From Angiostrongylus vasorum (Eukaryota; Nematoda; Chromadorea; Rhabditida; Metastrongylidae): 64,000 nucleotides of DNA. This document shows, in pieces, positions 36,966 to 49,563 of the stretch. How positions within the stretch are numbered: position 1 is the stretch's first letter; every line of letters starts with the position of its first letter. Below the pieces are notes generated by a model. It made no database searches. It saw only the letters and a program-made list of their open reading frames with translations, and was not told the DNA's origin. The stretch lies in assembly GCA_018806985.1 (NCBI GenBank), contig JADANN010000096.1:5001-69000 (forward strand). The letters are read 5' to 3'. The translations under genes and the position numbers were made by a program.

Positions 36966-37975
36966 AAGTGACCGTTTTCACGACAGAGTCTCAAAGTTAA
37001 GAGCAGGAGTCGAAATCTTAATCGAATAACAGTGTAGTTACACAAAATCCACGACGGCCAGGAAAGAAATAAATTCACATCATCAATATATGATGTTTGA
37101 GGAGTTCTACACGATCAAAGAAAGTACTACGCTTTGTAGTGCATATCGATTCGCCGATTCGCCGCTCTTGCTATGGGATAACAGCCCATTCTTGAGATCA
37201 CATATCAGATAGGAATGCTCTCAAATACTCCACGAAATAATTCTTCACTTCACAAAAATCGGATGATCGGATGCACCATGTCTACAACTATCAGGAGTTT
37301 CGATAATGGCTTTTGCTGGACTGTAAGACGTCATTTTTTGCAACGTTGCTTTTGGTCATTCAGAGATCGTCGTTGTCATCGTCATAATAAAAAAAACATT
37401 CCAAGAAAAGCGAATTCCTACGAGGCTCTCAAGCACGACAAACATCTTTTGACTCATGGAGTTGGCTGGGGGTATTGTCAACGAAAATTGTAGACGAGGA
37501 GATGACATGGTCCACCACAGTAGTTGTGCCCTTAGTTCACAACTTTCTGAGGCAAATTCCTTCTTATCACCGTTTTCTTAAAAACAATATGGGGTATCAT
37601 GGACTATAAAAAGAAAAAGGCACATATATTCATTCATCACATGCAGACGGATATAAGGTGCACGTTGAATAGTTCAGAATGCACTGCGATATTCTGTAGT
37701 GAAATCCACTAACTACGAAAGAATCCTTGTCATCTTAGTTGAAAAAATTCCACCGATTAAGTTTCAAAACGTTAGCTTCTGTAGTGCGTCTATCATTTAC
37801 GAAAATTGTTGATCACCATAAAAACTCGGTTTCGCCGCATTGCCAACTTACGTTGTGCACTTTCTTATCAGAAGAAAGCAGGTATCATTACCTTTTACTC
37901 ATTTACATCGACACTCATCGAACAATGTGAAACTTCATGTGTTATGTTGATTTTTTAACGAATTTCGTTTGTTAG

Positions 37976-38159
37976 GGAGATATTCTACTGCAAACTTGTT
38001 ATGCGCGACGTAGATGTACGACGGGAACGACGCAAAAACACCAGTGCAAAGTCGCAAATTTTGGACAAGGACACTGGAGTGCTGCGGATCTTTTCCTGCA
38101 CGCTGATTCCCACTTCAAGAAGAAAAACAGTGGTAGCTTGCCGTAAAAATTCCCAGACG
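37976..38159 (+). CDS. Putative internal exon, unknown protein
   Basis: A 184-nt stretch bounded by a good acceptor (TTTCGTTTGTTAG) and a strong donor (ACG then GTAAGG). It is open in one frame for 61 codons and encodes a basic stretch (RRERRKNTSAKSQILDKD) followed by VLRIFSCTLIPTSRRK. No family was recognised and no neighbouring exons could be joined to it, so it may be a lone gene remnant. Confidence 0.35.
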
Positions 38160-38524
38160 GTAAGGGTCATGAAGAGGTCGGCAACATGCTTGTAGAAAGA
38201 AAGTGGAATTTGTTCGTCTCTGCAGTCTTTCAGTGTTTTTGCACAGAATCAGATCATCACCAATTTCTGGGGAAGATTCACTTTAAGTATAAAAACAGAC
38301 AAAACAAAGCTGTTACAACAAGAAATAATGAAAATGATAATGAAAATGATGGATGTCCCTCATACACGGATCTTATATCGGTTAGTAGTTAGACAACGTG
38401 ACGAGTTCCCACGTGGCGCATAGCGATGAATCATTGACCAAAGGAGACCTTATCCTTCGTGGAGACGCAGCTGCCTTCAGAGAATTGACTCAGAGATTTT
38501 GGCGTTCTCTTTAGCACTAATGTG

Positions 38525-39130
38525 GGTCATCGACATCGATTTGTTCGAACAACTAACGGCCCGAATCGGACATTTACAGATGGAGAGGTGAAGATCAAAG
38601 TGCTCTTTAACAATCTTCGTCGTCTACGCGCCGACATCAAGCTATTACCAAAACGATGTCGAAGAGTTCTATATAGACTTGGAGCAGTTTTAAGAGCAAC
38701 CCATATATTTCTTTGTCGCTGCCATTGGAAATTTCAGCGCTAAGACTGAACTCAGAAGAACGTTGGGAAACCGTCACACTGAGACTCGCGATTTAGAAGG
38801 GAACGAGTAGTGTGAGCAGCTGTCTAAGTTTGCCATGTCGAGCAAGGCCATTCTTGTAATTCGCAATTCCAGAAACCCTTCTCTCAAAGCTGGTTGTGGC
38901 GAGATGTCAGTTTCCCAATGGACAGTAACATAACGAACTAGAGCACGTTGTAGTAAATAGAAGGTTTTGACTTACCGATTTAGCTGTTGTGGCAAAATTC
39001 CACTCGGGATCAAAAAATCGCATCCTTCGTGCAGGACCTCACTTCACCAATAAAAGAAAAATGCCACTAAGTTCAAAAATCCCAAATCTCCATAAGCTGC
39101 GTGTACATTTCATTGGACTGTTCCTGGAAT
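38525..39130 (+). mobile_element. RTE-A endonuclease fragment
   Basis: Degraded plus-strand endonuclease sequence with recognisable pieces of [21 protein letters not shown] and SKAI. No RT domain of the same family follows. About 900 bp further on, an RTE-B fragment begins. Confidence 0.7.
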
Positions 39131-39549
39131 GAAAATGAGTTTAAAAAAACACTTAACAGCCAGAGGTAATGTTGTCAGAGCACCTACCACAACGACCAAT
39201 GTTGCTTTGCTAAGAATAGATCACCATCCTCTAGCATTTTGATATCGCTTTAACTATTTATGTTACATAGAAAGAACATCGAAGCTCTGCCACTTCAAAT
39301 TTAACTCATCCCATTGTCACAACCACTTGTCACCCCTCTCTTGCCTCTACGAAAAATTATAGCATTTGCACTTGCGTTTTGAAGCTTTTGAAAACATCAC
39401 TGCAAACACCGAGCACTTTGACAACGTGTTATAAATAATCCTTCTAACACCCACTAAACAGCCTGAAAAAACCTTTCAATTTAATTGAACAGGATCGAAT
39501 AGAATCTCATAATAATCAAGAGGTTCCCACTTCTTAAGAACAAGAGTGC

Positions 39550-39860
39550 CATCATCCCTCAGCGGGATTGATCTGGGGACCACAAATCAGCACTGAACCC
39601 AATTAAGCTGAGGATACTGTCGAAATCATAAGGTTAGCTTTTTATTTACTTTCTACTGCAATTTATCACGGTGGAGTATTGTTTGAAGTAGAACCACAAT
39701 GTGGCTCAGATAATTGCAAAACCCTGGCACTCCGGTGTGGCGGCGAAGGCGTTAGTCCTCGGAAAGGGTAACAGCGTGTTCGATCTCTACCGCAGACACC
39801 TGCAGTTCGGCGTTCTGCAAATATCTCAGCACCATTGTGATTAAATGGACATAAATTAAT
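39550..39860. repeat. SINE-C composite (minus head and tail, then plus tail)
   Basis: Minus-strand head (39,550-39,625), minus-strand tail (39,640-39,720), then plus-strand middle and tail (39,725-39,860). The last two form a partial fold-back. Confidence 0.6.
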
Positions 39861-39959
39861 CTCTAAAAGGGTACATGCCACATCTGGGTGAAAAAACTTT
39901 AAGTCGTTGAAGGCCAAGGCCAGAAAATCATTCGTCCACTCAAACTCGAATGTTTAACG

Positions 39960-42060
39960 AACCTCCGAAATACAAGAATGCAATTAAATCAAACCTACCA
40001 TCTTCTGACAAACATGGCCTACTTTACACATTGGTAGCCTCGTCATTCTGTCTTGTTTCTGATCACCGCCTTCTTCGCGCGAAGATTTGATTCAGCCGAG
40101 AAAAAATTTGTGTCACCAACCACGAGAAAAATAAGTGTATACCACGAAAACATTCTTAACGAAATTCTATCCAAACGCGACTAGCAGGTTAAAGAAGACC
40201 GGCCGAAGACTACGAGCTGTTTGTCGAAGGACTGAAAAGCTGTGCCGAACTCCCATCAGTTGCTTAAGGTAGAAAATCGGATCGCATCTCCATTACTAAT
40301 AAGGAGTTTCTCGAGAAGAGAAGGAAACTGAAGCCTTGTTCCTCTGCAATATGCTTAACTCGGTAAGTAATAGACACCAGTTTCAAAAGGTCTTTCCAGA
40401 AAGGTCTACATCAACCTAGGCAGAAGAAACCATTAGAAGCAGCACGTGTCGAGCGGTTATAATGTTTCGCTATCAACCCTCGAAGGCGGGATCACTAGAA
40501 GGTGGTATAGAATTGATAACGTTCTATACTAACCACTTCCCTTTCACGGTTTCCGTTCCAGACGCTGAGATCCCCGCCGTAGAAAAACCACCTGAAACTT
40601 TTCCGTCGGAGGTAAGAACTGCGATAGAAAGCATGAGAAGAGGCACAGCTAAAGGAACCGATAATATAATCGTCGACTTTCTTAAACTTGGAAGCAACTA
40701 TTCACACGAACATTTCGGAAACCATTTGAAAGCTTACCTTCAAAGCTACACAAGAACGCAGTCTGACTGATATCGGAACTGCGTTAAGAAAGCACAGCTT
40801 TTCCGTCGACCTCTTACTATAAAGATAAAAAGCTCTCGGCATTGCTCAGTCCCCTGAGGGATGTGCCATGCATTCGACTTCATTAAGCATCGTTTGGAGG
40901 TGATTGAAAGCACATCTAGCCTTTAATAAGACTCGCGATGGCCTACCGATGAATCAAGCCAGTGCTGCTATTCTCCCATGGCAAATCTGGTACCAATTTG
41001 CACACCCCGAAAAATGGAAGGACCGGTGGACCACGGACGCGTGTATCGATCCCAGGTGCGTGTTGCGGGGCGCCTGCGACCACTGCGCCACGCTCCACCT
41101 CTTCCTACACCCACGGGGAAAAGCGTTTATCAAGACAGCACAATATCGCCAAGGCTGGTTAGAGCCGCACCGAAGTGGATAATGAAACCACTCGATTGGA
41201 ATGGAGCAGGCATACGTGTTGATGAAAAATTCCTTTCAAACCTTCTTTTCGCCGACGAAGTCGTCGTATTCTCAAGAAGTACCAGAGTCGATGATCAATG
41301 AGCTCAACGAAACAGAGCAAAATATTGGACTACGCATTAATCGGAAGACGACGAGTTAATGAAAAAGCCACAGTGTGAAGGCAAACAAATCGAATTGGAT
41401 GGCTCTCGGACTGCAGAGACCACCTAGTACGTATACTGAGGGCGATCAATGATCATCGAAAACAACACGAAGGTGGAACTAGATAGAAGAAGGGAGCAGC
41501 TTGGGCCGCATTTGGGCCTCTCAAAGAAGCCACCAACCAAATGAAGGACCCAAAAATCCGCACTTACCTTTTCGATACTTCAACCCCCGTCAAAAGTACT
41601 CCGCACTGTTCACAAAGCGGTTGAACGATGTCTTTTGAAATGTAACTGGCACACTCAATATATAGCCGGAATAGACCTCTAATCTTCGAAATACGTCTCG
41701 TCTTCGGGATCCGGGAGAATATACATCGATAGCGAAACACAGATGGGCCGTTCACATAGTGAGAAGAACAGACGACGATTGTTTGAGGAGACGAACTACA
41801 CGGTGTACTCTAGGAGAATGCAAGTGTTTCGTGGACGGCCACCTAGACGTGGGCGAACGTATTCGTAACCAAGGCTAATCAGCTCTACTCGCAGCTGCAA
41901 TTATTTAACAGATAGGGGTATGAGACTCACACGCGCCACCATGCTCGAATAAAACCACTACCATGAACGAGGACTGAGAGGGAAAGAAACATATGGCAAA
42001 TATGCGGGTTCTGCACAACTCGTGAAAACGGAGCGTCCAATTATCCAAGCATGTAACTAA
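39960..42060 (+). mobile_element. RTE-B LINE, decayed and interrupted by a SINE
   Basis: Plus-strand RTE-B remnant. SDHRLLRAKI lies near 40,055, the linker (EDYELFVEGLKSCAELPS) near 40,205-40,265, the RT start near 40,590, then LLFADEVVVFSRS near 41,240 with FADE for FADD, and a 3' tail ending about 42,030-42,060. A minus-strand SINE-A (about 40,815-41,095) lies inside the RT domain. The 3' tail resembles that of the 51.3 kb copy. Confidence 0.8.
40815..41095 (-). mobile_element. SINE-A inserted in RTE-B
   Basis: Minus-strand SINE-A whose T-rich end is near 40,815 and whose tRNA-like head (A box complement near 41,080) is on the right. It splits the RT domain of the RTE-B at 39.96-42.06 kb, so it inserted after that LINE. 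Confidence 0.75.
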
Positions 42061-42384
42061 TTAGGCCCAAATATTAGAGCTATTTTATGTTTAATATTAT
42101 TACATGTGCAGATACATGCCATTGGTTATTTATTATTGCCATAGAACTACGCATTTCTTCACGAAGGTGTTTAATTCTGGTAGAAGCCAGCGTAGCAATG
42201 TTTTCTAGGAGTCGATGTTCACTTGCGAATACCACAATGCAGCGATCCTGTAAAAACAAGTCTTAAAGGGATATAATAGAGATAAAAATTAAAATTTTGA
42301 AGACCGACAGTCTATTAACATTGGCACTGATCGACATCGATGATTCACTGTTTTTTCCTTCATTGAGCAAAGGACCTTTCCAGG

Positions 42385-42430
42385 CCCTGAAGAATGCGAA
42401 ACAGGCGAAATGTCACTATCGTTGGCTAAT
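42385..42430 (+). repeat. R3 short dispersed repeat
   Basis: TTCCAGGCCCTGAAGAATGC, then CGAAATGTCACTATCG. Related stretches lie near 46,600-46,690 and 61,690-61,775. Confidence 0.4.
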
Positions 42431-42952
42431 AAATTCTATAATGCCAATCTCGTGTTTGTCTGTTGAACGAGAAAACAGGGAATAAGAATACTTGTGCACA
42501 CTTCGAAACATCATCTCGTGAAGTTCTGGGTTTAACTCCGGCCAATTCTGAGGCCATTTGTGCGCAACGTCTTGCATCTGTACATATTAAACAACATTTA
42601 ACACTTTCCTGAATGCAAAGGTGCAAACGCTATCCCTGGCCACGTTATTTCAAGAAACAAACAAAACTCGCCAAAAATGTCAACAACAGTGGTAGTGACC
42701 GTGATAAAAATAATAACACGTCGGGCACCAAAGCAACAATAGCATGGAAAATCTGGTTGCGGTGTTCTAAGCGAAGGTTGGCTAATAATGAGTTCTACAC
42801 GCATCCAAATAATAGCGTACAATCTTAAAAAAATAAAGTACAGTAACTTAAAAGAAAACATATTACAGCATCTCAGCGTATAAGACCCTTAATTAGTGTC
42901 TCTCCAGTGCACTGTAAAATCGAAGGATTATGAGAGACTGCTTCAAATGTTG

Positions 42953-43237
42953 GGCGCGTGTGGCGCAGCGGTCGGAGACGCCCTGCAACACACACGTGGA
43001 ATCTGTACCTCCGCTATGGCCCACTAGGCCTTCCATCCCTCCGGGGTCGGCAAATTGGTACCAGACTTGTCTGAGAGGATAGCAGCACTAGCTCGATACA
43101 TCGGTATACCACCGCGAGTCACTGTAAAGGCCAGATATGCATTTAATCACCTCCAACGATGCTTAATGAAGTCGAATGCATGGTGCATCGCACAGGGATT
43201 GATCGACGCCAAGAGCCTTTTTTATTTAATTATTTAG
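42953..43237 (+). mobile_element. SINE-A copy (tRNA-derived)
   Basis: Well-preserved member. The A box TGGCGCAGCGGTCGG fits the pol III consensus closely, followed by the central block CCATCCCTCCGGGGTCGGC and the body ending in a T/A-rich tail. Confidence 0.8.
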
Positions 43238-43239
43238 TA

Positions 43240-44054
43240 TAACTTTGTGCGACAGTTTAATTAACAACTACTCAGTTGATCAGTCGAGAAAACGAACCCA
43301 TAAGCGGTTAATCACGTAAGAACCACAGGTTACTCACCTGTGTCTGTTCTGATGAACTTAGTACGGCGAGCTACTTTTCGCTATTCCTCACCGAACGGAA
43401 CAGTTATTCACGTGGAAATGGCGGGCAAAATAAAATGTACATTCATGGTTCGTGTTACTGTCTCGTTTACCACTCCTGGTATTACAGGAAGAGAAAAATT
43501 AAACTGAAGATAAAGTTCGAAAAGCGGAGCACAACTTCGATGTGACCATACACCTTAAACTAACCCAACAACATACCTACTGAGTAAAATATATATCCAT
43601 CAAAATTAACATATCCGTGCCGCCCTAATCAATAGGCACTTGACGTTAACGGGTCGTCAATACCGCAAACTGCTCCCATAACATCGCTCATTTCCATGTC
43701 CAGTATCACCCACTAGTAGAAAGACTGTTTCTGCGTAATGCGTCGACCCAGTACACATCGTCACAAAAGTTCAATGAGAGTACAAATAAAACGTGTCGAC
43801 AGATCACGCCGGAGCTTCAGAGGTACTCCACAAATTGAAAAAGGATACAAATATTAAATTCAATATTTATTCCGATCATAATTATATTGAGGTCGACGGA
43901 TTTTATTAAGTAAATAAATGGATGGCACAGAAACAATTAAGACAATAAGAATGACTGGAATTAAGACAGAGGAAATTACGAAGCTGGTCTTCCATAACAT
44001 TTCCTACATCGGAGTGAAATTTCTGAAGGACAATATTCTGCAGACAAAACGCTT

Positions 44055-44055
<1 letters not shown>
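43240..44055. other. Intergenic, nothing recognised
   Basis: No repeats or exons supported between a SINE-A and the GA microsatellite. Confidence 0.4.
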
Positions 44056-44059
<4 letters not shown>

Positions 44060-44093
<34 letters not shown>

Positions 44094-44118
44094 AGGGAGA
44101 GAGGGAGAGAGAGAGAGT
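44060..44118 (+). repeat. (GA)n microsatellite
   Basis: About 59 bp of GA dinucleotides with a few GGGA interruptions. The Arg-Glu repeat open frame across it is an artefact of composition. Confidence 0.95.
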
Positions 44119-44598
44119 CAGTTGATACGAATATCACGACATGGAAGAACAGTGAGATGTGGGAGAATCAAAGCACAAAGTCAAACATCGAGCAAAGAAG
44201 GCCTCCCATTTATAAACTCGAGTTCCCACTTTTCATGGACTAAAATTTGAAACAAAAAATTGCTATAATGATAACTCTAAAAAATTCGAAAATGTTATGT
44301 AGTGGAAATAAATAACTAACTTACTACTCCACACACTCCTCTTTTCGTTTAACAATTGACTGGAACAGCAAAAATCTCCGAGTCTACAGCACCTGCCTCA
44401 TTTATCTGGACGACTTCGATGTTTTATTGAAAACCTGGGAAAAAACTCGTAGGAACGGAAGGCCATTATGCACTTGCCTTTTTGTTTATTCGTATGCAGT
44501 TAGAAGTCCTCGCTAGACGCGCAACTTTGTTTCCATAAGAAATAAATGAAAAATTAAATGAGCCACAAAAAGAGAAAACGATGTCAGTTTACCTCCAC

Positions 44599-47500
44599 TC
44601 AAGGTTTGTTTGCCGTTTTGGATGATCGCACTGGTCTTCTACTCGCCCCACTTGTGTTCTCATAATATACCGACAATTCGCGTTCAGTAGAAGTGCTTTG
44701 TAGTGAACCTGATAATTCTCAATTTCGAACAATCTGGGAAGACTGTTCACCAAAATTGGAACGTTGGGAAACTCACCACAAAAGACAGAAATCTTGGATT
44801 TTGTCACGAGATCGGAGCGCTGGTCATTCATTCTTTGCTCTTGGGCATTCATTAACAAGTCTATCAGTGCTTCATCTAACCTCGAATCGACGCTGTCATC
44901 AGAAATGCACCTGCACGAAAGAACCTGTTCCGAAATCAAACATAATGCCATTACTGCTAAAGACATATCTAGGGATCATTTACCGTAACCTCCAAATTAA
45001 AAAAACTTGTGAAATTTTTTGCAGACACTACTCTTTGTTAATTCTTTGGTATCCCAACAAGTAGGATAAAGATTAGAATAGCATTTGCCACAAATTGATT
45101 GCAGCATTAGCACATGTCATGCTGCAATGGCTGTGTTAAAAATCACAGCAGCCAATTATGAACAACACGAAATTAATCCTTGTTCCCTATAGAACCTCAT
45201 TCTTTGAAAAACGCTCCAGCTTCTATGCTAAGCACATGCAAATTGCTTCGCTTACCTCAGATTGAGAACAATTAAAATTGAAGCGAAAGAGAAAGCGACA
45301 GAGACAGCGGAAAACCAGCAAATGCGGTAAATAGCCGAAAATATTTCCCAGAAAATCTCAAACAACCGACCCAAGCTCCTCCATGAGTTCCAGAGCTTGT
45401 TTTCTGCTTGTAAAATCAGGAAGGAGTGCTGCTCGCTGTTCGTCCATTCTCCTACCTTGAGCGTCCATGAGTAGATCTATCAGAGATTCTGGACCTTCTG
45501 AAGTCAAAGCTCCTTTCTAACAACATGATTGAAACACAATGTTTAAAGCATTTAAATTGTCACTCTTTTATTCAGAGTAAAGAACTCGGCAGAACTCAAC
45601 GGCGACAGAATTGTTTAATCAAAGCTCTAGGAATTCGAGGATGACGCCTTCTGTTATAGGAAGGTATTTCACTGATAGTGACTTTACTGCAATTAGATAT
45701 AATTTAATGGGCGTGAAAACAACCTCTTAGGTGGTGGAACCTGTCAGGTATACCACACGAGTATTCTTTTCCACATCTACTTTTTATAAGAATAAAACGA
45801 CTAAGAAGGTATAATAAAATCTACTAAATGCCTTGTGTCCTAAACCAGCTGCAGTTCCATATTAAGTGGTAATATTAGTTATGAGAATAAAGACTACTAG
45901 AAAGCGTATCATGCAGTGTTGATTTGGTTGCCATTTTAGACAGAATTAAAAGCAAATGCTAACCTTCTATTTTTCTGTCCACTATAATTTTCACGCCAAG
46001 ATATGATGTGAAACACAACCACAACGATGCTGTGATGCAACCGTAACGATGCCGAGTTATTTGCAATACTCCGGACAGCAGGTGTCTGCGGTGGGGAACG
46101 AAAGCGCTATTACCCTTTCCGGGGCCAATGCGTTCACCACCGCACCATGCAGGTCATTTGTTTCACATGTCTCTCATGCTAGTTCTATCCACCAGTGTCA
46201 CCAGCAATCACCCGTCAACGGGATTGATCTGGGGAGCCCAAATCGGCGTTGAACACTGGTAAGCTAAGGTTGTAGTTCAAATCACAATGTTAATTTTTTC
46301 ACTTGCTGCCTATTACAATTTTTCACAGCAGGGTATGTTGTGAAATTCAACTATGACGATGTTGAGATATTCGATATTCGCAGATATTCACAAAACGTGG
46401 ACCCTGGGGCAGATCGAAAAACGATTACTCTTTCGATTTAGAGTGGTTCGATCTGGTTAGGGGTCCAAGTCTTGAGAATATTTCGGCATTGTTGTGGTTG
46501 AATTTCACATCATACCCTGCCGTGACAAATTGTAATAGGCAGCTAATAAAAAAGTTAATTCGCCGAATTAGATATATAGATAATAGCGAATTAGATAATC
46601 GCCGGTATGAGAACCACCGATTCTGCCGAAACGTCAGCTGCGGTTGTGTTGTACGTGTGTTATTGTATGGAAGTAAACGTACACTATTTAACAATCTCGC
46701 GATTGCTTAGAGAGAAAACGACGAATTTATAATCCAATGCCGAGGTTAATAGAAAGTCGATCTTGGGAACTGTTACAAGAAAGTTGATATTATGATTCCA
46801 ACTACAGCCTCAGCTTAACCGGGTTCAACACCATTCGAGCTCCCCAGATCAATCCCGTTGGCGGGTGACTGCTGACGCCACTGATCGATAGAAAACTAGC
46901 TGAGAGTCAGTCGAAACCACGGACCAGCATGGTGTGGTGGTGAGCGCGCTAGCCCCCGGAAAGGGTAATTAGAGCGTTCGTTCCACACAGCAAAGACCTG
47001 CAGTCTAGAGTTTTGCAAATATCTCAGTATCATTATGGTTGTATTTAACATAGTACTCTACCGTGAAAATTGTAAGAGGCAGCTAATAAAAAAGTTAACA
47101 TTGATGCTGAGATATTCACGAAACTTGGACCCAGAGCCATAACGAATCACTAGTACCCTTTCCGGGGGCTCATGTATTACACACTGCACCACTGAGTCCC
47201 TTCCGTTGCCTTTCTCTCTGCTATCTAAGGCTGCTATCAGCAATCACCCATCAGCAGTATTGATCGGCGGAGCACAAATCGACATTGAATTCAGTTAAGC
47301 TGAAAGAGGGTTCCCGGGTCAGAGGTCATCCTATTGTGAAAAAAAAGGTAACGAGAAATAATACGTTGAAATTAACGGCGTAATGATGTGCTGTCTTCAT
47401 AAATCCAAACGGGATTGAAAGGATTTCCAAACGGTGTATAATTAAATGGAATAAAATGCGTGAAGGCGTGCAAATCGATTAGATTAATATCTAGTATGCT

Positions 47501-49563
47501 GGAACATGACCAAATAAAAAAAGCCAGTCAATGAACCAGGATTCGCTTCTATGAACGCATGGAAGGTTATCTAATGTTTGTTATTTACAATCAGTTTGAA
47601 CTAATTTGTGGCTGCGAATAGTTTAGAAACTTCAAACTTAAAGCGTCCTTCCGCTTTTTTGGAAAGCATTTTCATGTTGCCATTTTCCAACAGCAGGCAC
47701 AATAAGTGGGAGCGACTTAGCGCAGCTTTAGATTGAGCGCAATTAGAGATGACGTACGATACACACATGGTAAATAGTTCGATCCTGCGCCCGGGGCTCA
47801 TCAAATTTCATCTCTCTTGGGTAAAAGAATTGGCAACATATATGTCTGAAAGCGTAGAAACGTTAAATTGAAAGATCTCTAGGCTACCTCAAGTCATTGT
47901 ATAAGCCAAATATGCATCCAATCCTCTCTAGCGATGCTTGATGAAGTCGAAAGCATAGCGCATCTCTCAGAGAGTGGTCAACGCAGGCAGCTTCGTCCGA
48001 CGTCTTATTGCTAGTCAAAAAGCTCTCTTCAGTAGTTGGATCGCTTTTAGAATTAACGGAATCTTTTGAAAACTTTTGCATTTGAAGTTGAGAATTTGAT
48101 GAATGCAACTCCAATACTGAAGAAACGAGGAAACTCTAAGTTTTTTTAGCTATTTTCTATACTCTGCTGAAGTCAAAGTCTTTCACCTGTATCACTTCAA
48201 ATTCTGCGAGGTGAACCAATGTTCTAAAACCATGATGGAGGAGCGAAGAAAAACATTCTGCGCATGAAACGTGCTGGCGATCTACAGCGGAGCAAATGCA
48301 AAAATACACGTTACACATAATAAACCACGATTAAATAGGATATCAAGCAGCAAACGTTTGAGCACTTTTCATGTAACACACATCAAATACATTGACAAGA
48401 AAAAGAACACCCGCACGTAGGTCTGAAATTGACTTGAAATTAGCTTCACGTGTTGACCACAAGAGATCGCTAGAGAAATACTTCGTCAAACTCCTATTTC
48501 TATAACGGAGTATGAGGACATGTTGATCGATAATTTTGACATGAAGATTAGTGAGATTACTGATTGTATAGGAAAAAAACAGCACCGAAACCATGGGAAT
48601 TTGTGGGTGCGCTGCTAAACCGTGATTCTTTTAAATACAAGAACTAGGCGTCATGAATAAAGATTATAAAGATGTCTCACAAGGAAATAAATAAAAGCCT
48701 GGCAGCCGTTTTTACTGGAGGACAGACGAAATGAGGGGATAAAACAACTAAGCTTGACAAAAGCTGTGGATCTATAGTTCACTGAGTGGCATGCGATGTT
48801 TAGGAAGAGCGTGACGTGCGCACATTAGGCGTTACAATGAAAGGGAGTAAGTAAGTCCCCATAAAGACTGGAATTCTGTCGCCGCATAAAACCCGAAGGG
48901 CCACAAAATTTAGAGATGGGCGTGGGCTGTACTTCCATTGGTAGTTTATTCAAAGCACAGTTCAGAGGAAGGGTACAAATTTTAATGTTGCATGTTCTAT
49001 TGTCTCAACTTTGCAATTAAACTATACAAACCGCTCGGCGTCATCATTGTGAAATCGGTTTGACGTCGGCCAACAATAGCTCCAGGACCTAAGACTGATA
49101 TATCGCATCGTTGTTCATCCAAACGTGACGATTGTACACGCGAAAGAAGATCAAAAAAACCATCCCCGAAGTTTCCAGGTTCCGCTTTTGCTGACTCCAA
49201 AGAATGCCTTCTTTCGTGAGCTGCTTCGTTAGAATGCGCATAGCCTGATGATGGCTGATTGGTGAATGTGAGACTTGTTGATCCCAACAGTGTTTTTGCT
49301 TGGCGGAAATGTGACGGTGTCGCCAGGTCGTCACTGCTCTCAAGGTTTACCTAAAATCTGACGTATAGATAGGATTTGGTAATAAATAAACTTTCTATGA
49401 AAGTAAATATTTCCAGATCAGCAGTCAAGGTGAAAAAAATCAAATTCTGTTGCAGAAATTGAAGACACACATGTGTTCCTTGTAATACAAGGTAACGGTT
49501 ACGTTTCTCTGATAGCCGTTTAAAAGATTTAACGGCAGCCGTTACCATGCTGTCATCGTGCAT
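44599..49563 (-). CDS. ags-3: AGS-3/LGN (GPSM)-like GoLoco protein, 3' part of gene
   Basis: C-terminal region of a G-protein signalling modulator of the AGS3/LGN/Pins family, which binds GDP-loaded G-alpha-i/o through GoLoco motifs and acts in spindle positioning and receptor-independent G-protein signalling. Exons on the minus strand: 49563-49489 (tentative), 49350-49032, 45497-45371, 44910-44777, 44708-44599, ending at TGA 44601-44599. Splice phases agree at all four joins and the last intron is only 68 bp. Three GoLoco motifs are visible: GFFDLLSRVQSSRLDEQR in the 49.1 kb exon, SLIDLLMDAQGRRMDEQR in the 45.4 kb exon and ALIDLLMNAQEQRMNDQR in the 44.8 kb exon. Each keeps the D/E-Q-R triad whose arginine contacts the nucleotide. 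The tail is short and rich in S, T and R. The N-terminal TPR exons expected for the family were not found on the minus strand upstream. The 3.5 kb intron between 49032 and 45497 is full of SINE-C repeats. Symbol is by family resemblance. Confidence 0.75.
45995..46290 (-). mobile_element. SINE-C copy, near full length
   Basis: Tail near 46,000, middle with CTTTCCGGGGCCAATGCG, head ending near 46,280 (CCCGTCAACGGGATTGATC). In the intron between the first and second GoLoco exons. Confidence 0.7.
46306..46548. repeat. SINE-C fold-back pair
   Basis: Starts with GCTGCCTATTACAATTTTTC and ends with its near complement AATTGTAATAGGCAGC. Both halves are family-C tail. The centre is a diverged middle with a GATCGAAAAACGATTACTC-like stretch. 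Confidence 0.7.
46600..46690 (+). repeat. R3 short dispersed repeat
   Basis: GCCGAAACGTCAGCTGCGG followed by GTGTGTTATTGTATGGAAG and GTAAACGTAC. Confidence 0.45.
46790..47100 (+). mobile_element. SINE-C copy, near full length
   Basis: Head (CTCAGCTTAACCGGGTTCAA), middle (CCCCCGGAAAGGGTAATTA) and tail ending GAGGCAGCTAATAAAAAAG. Confidence 0.75.
47101..47330 (-). mobile_element. SINE-C copy
   Basis: Minus-strand copy immediately abutting the previous plus-strand one, tail to tail. It has CCCTTTCCGGGGGCTCATG and a head ending TTCAGTTAAGCTGAAAG. Confidence 0.65.
47882..48000 (+). mobile_element. SINE-A 3' fragment
   Basis: About 120 bp matching only the 3' body of SINE-A, in the large intron of the AGS-3-like gene. 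Confidence 0.55.

Noticed and set aside
43918..44250. 110-codon open frame with Arg-Glu repeats
   Set aside because: It arises from the GA microsatellite and has no splice or domain support.
44589..44966. Continuous 125-codon open frame on the minus strand as a whole exon
   Set aside because: Splice phases and GoLoco homology fit two shorter exons with a 68-bp intron better; the read-through part is intronic.
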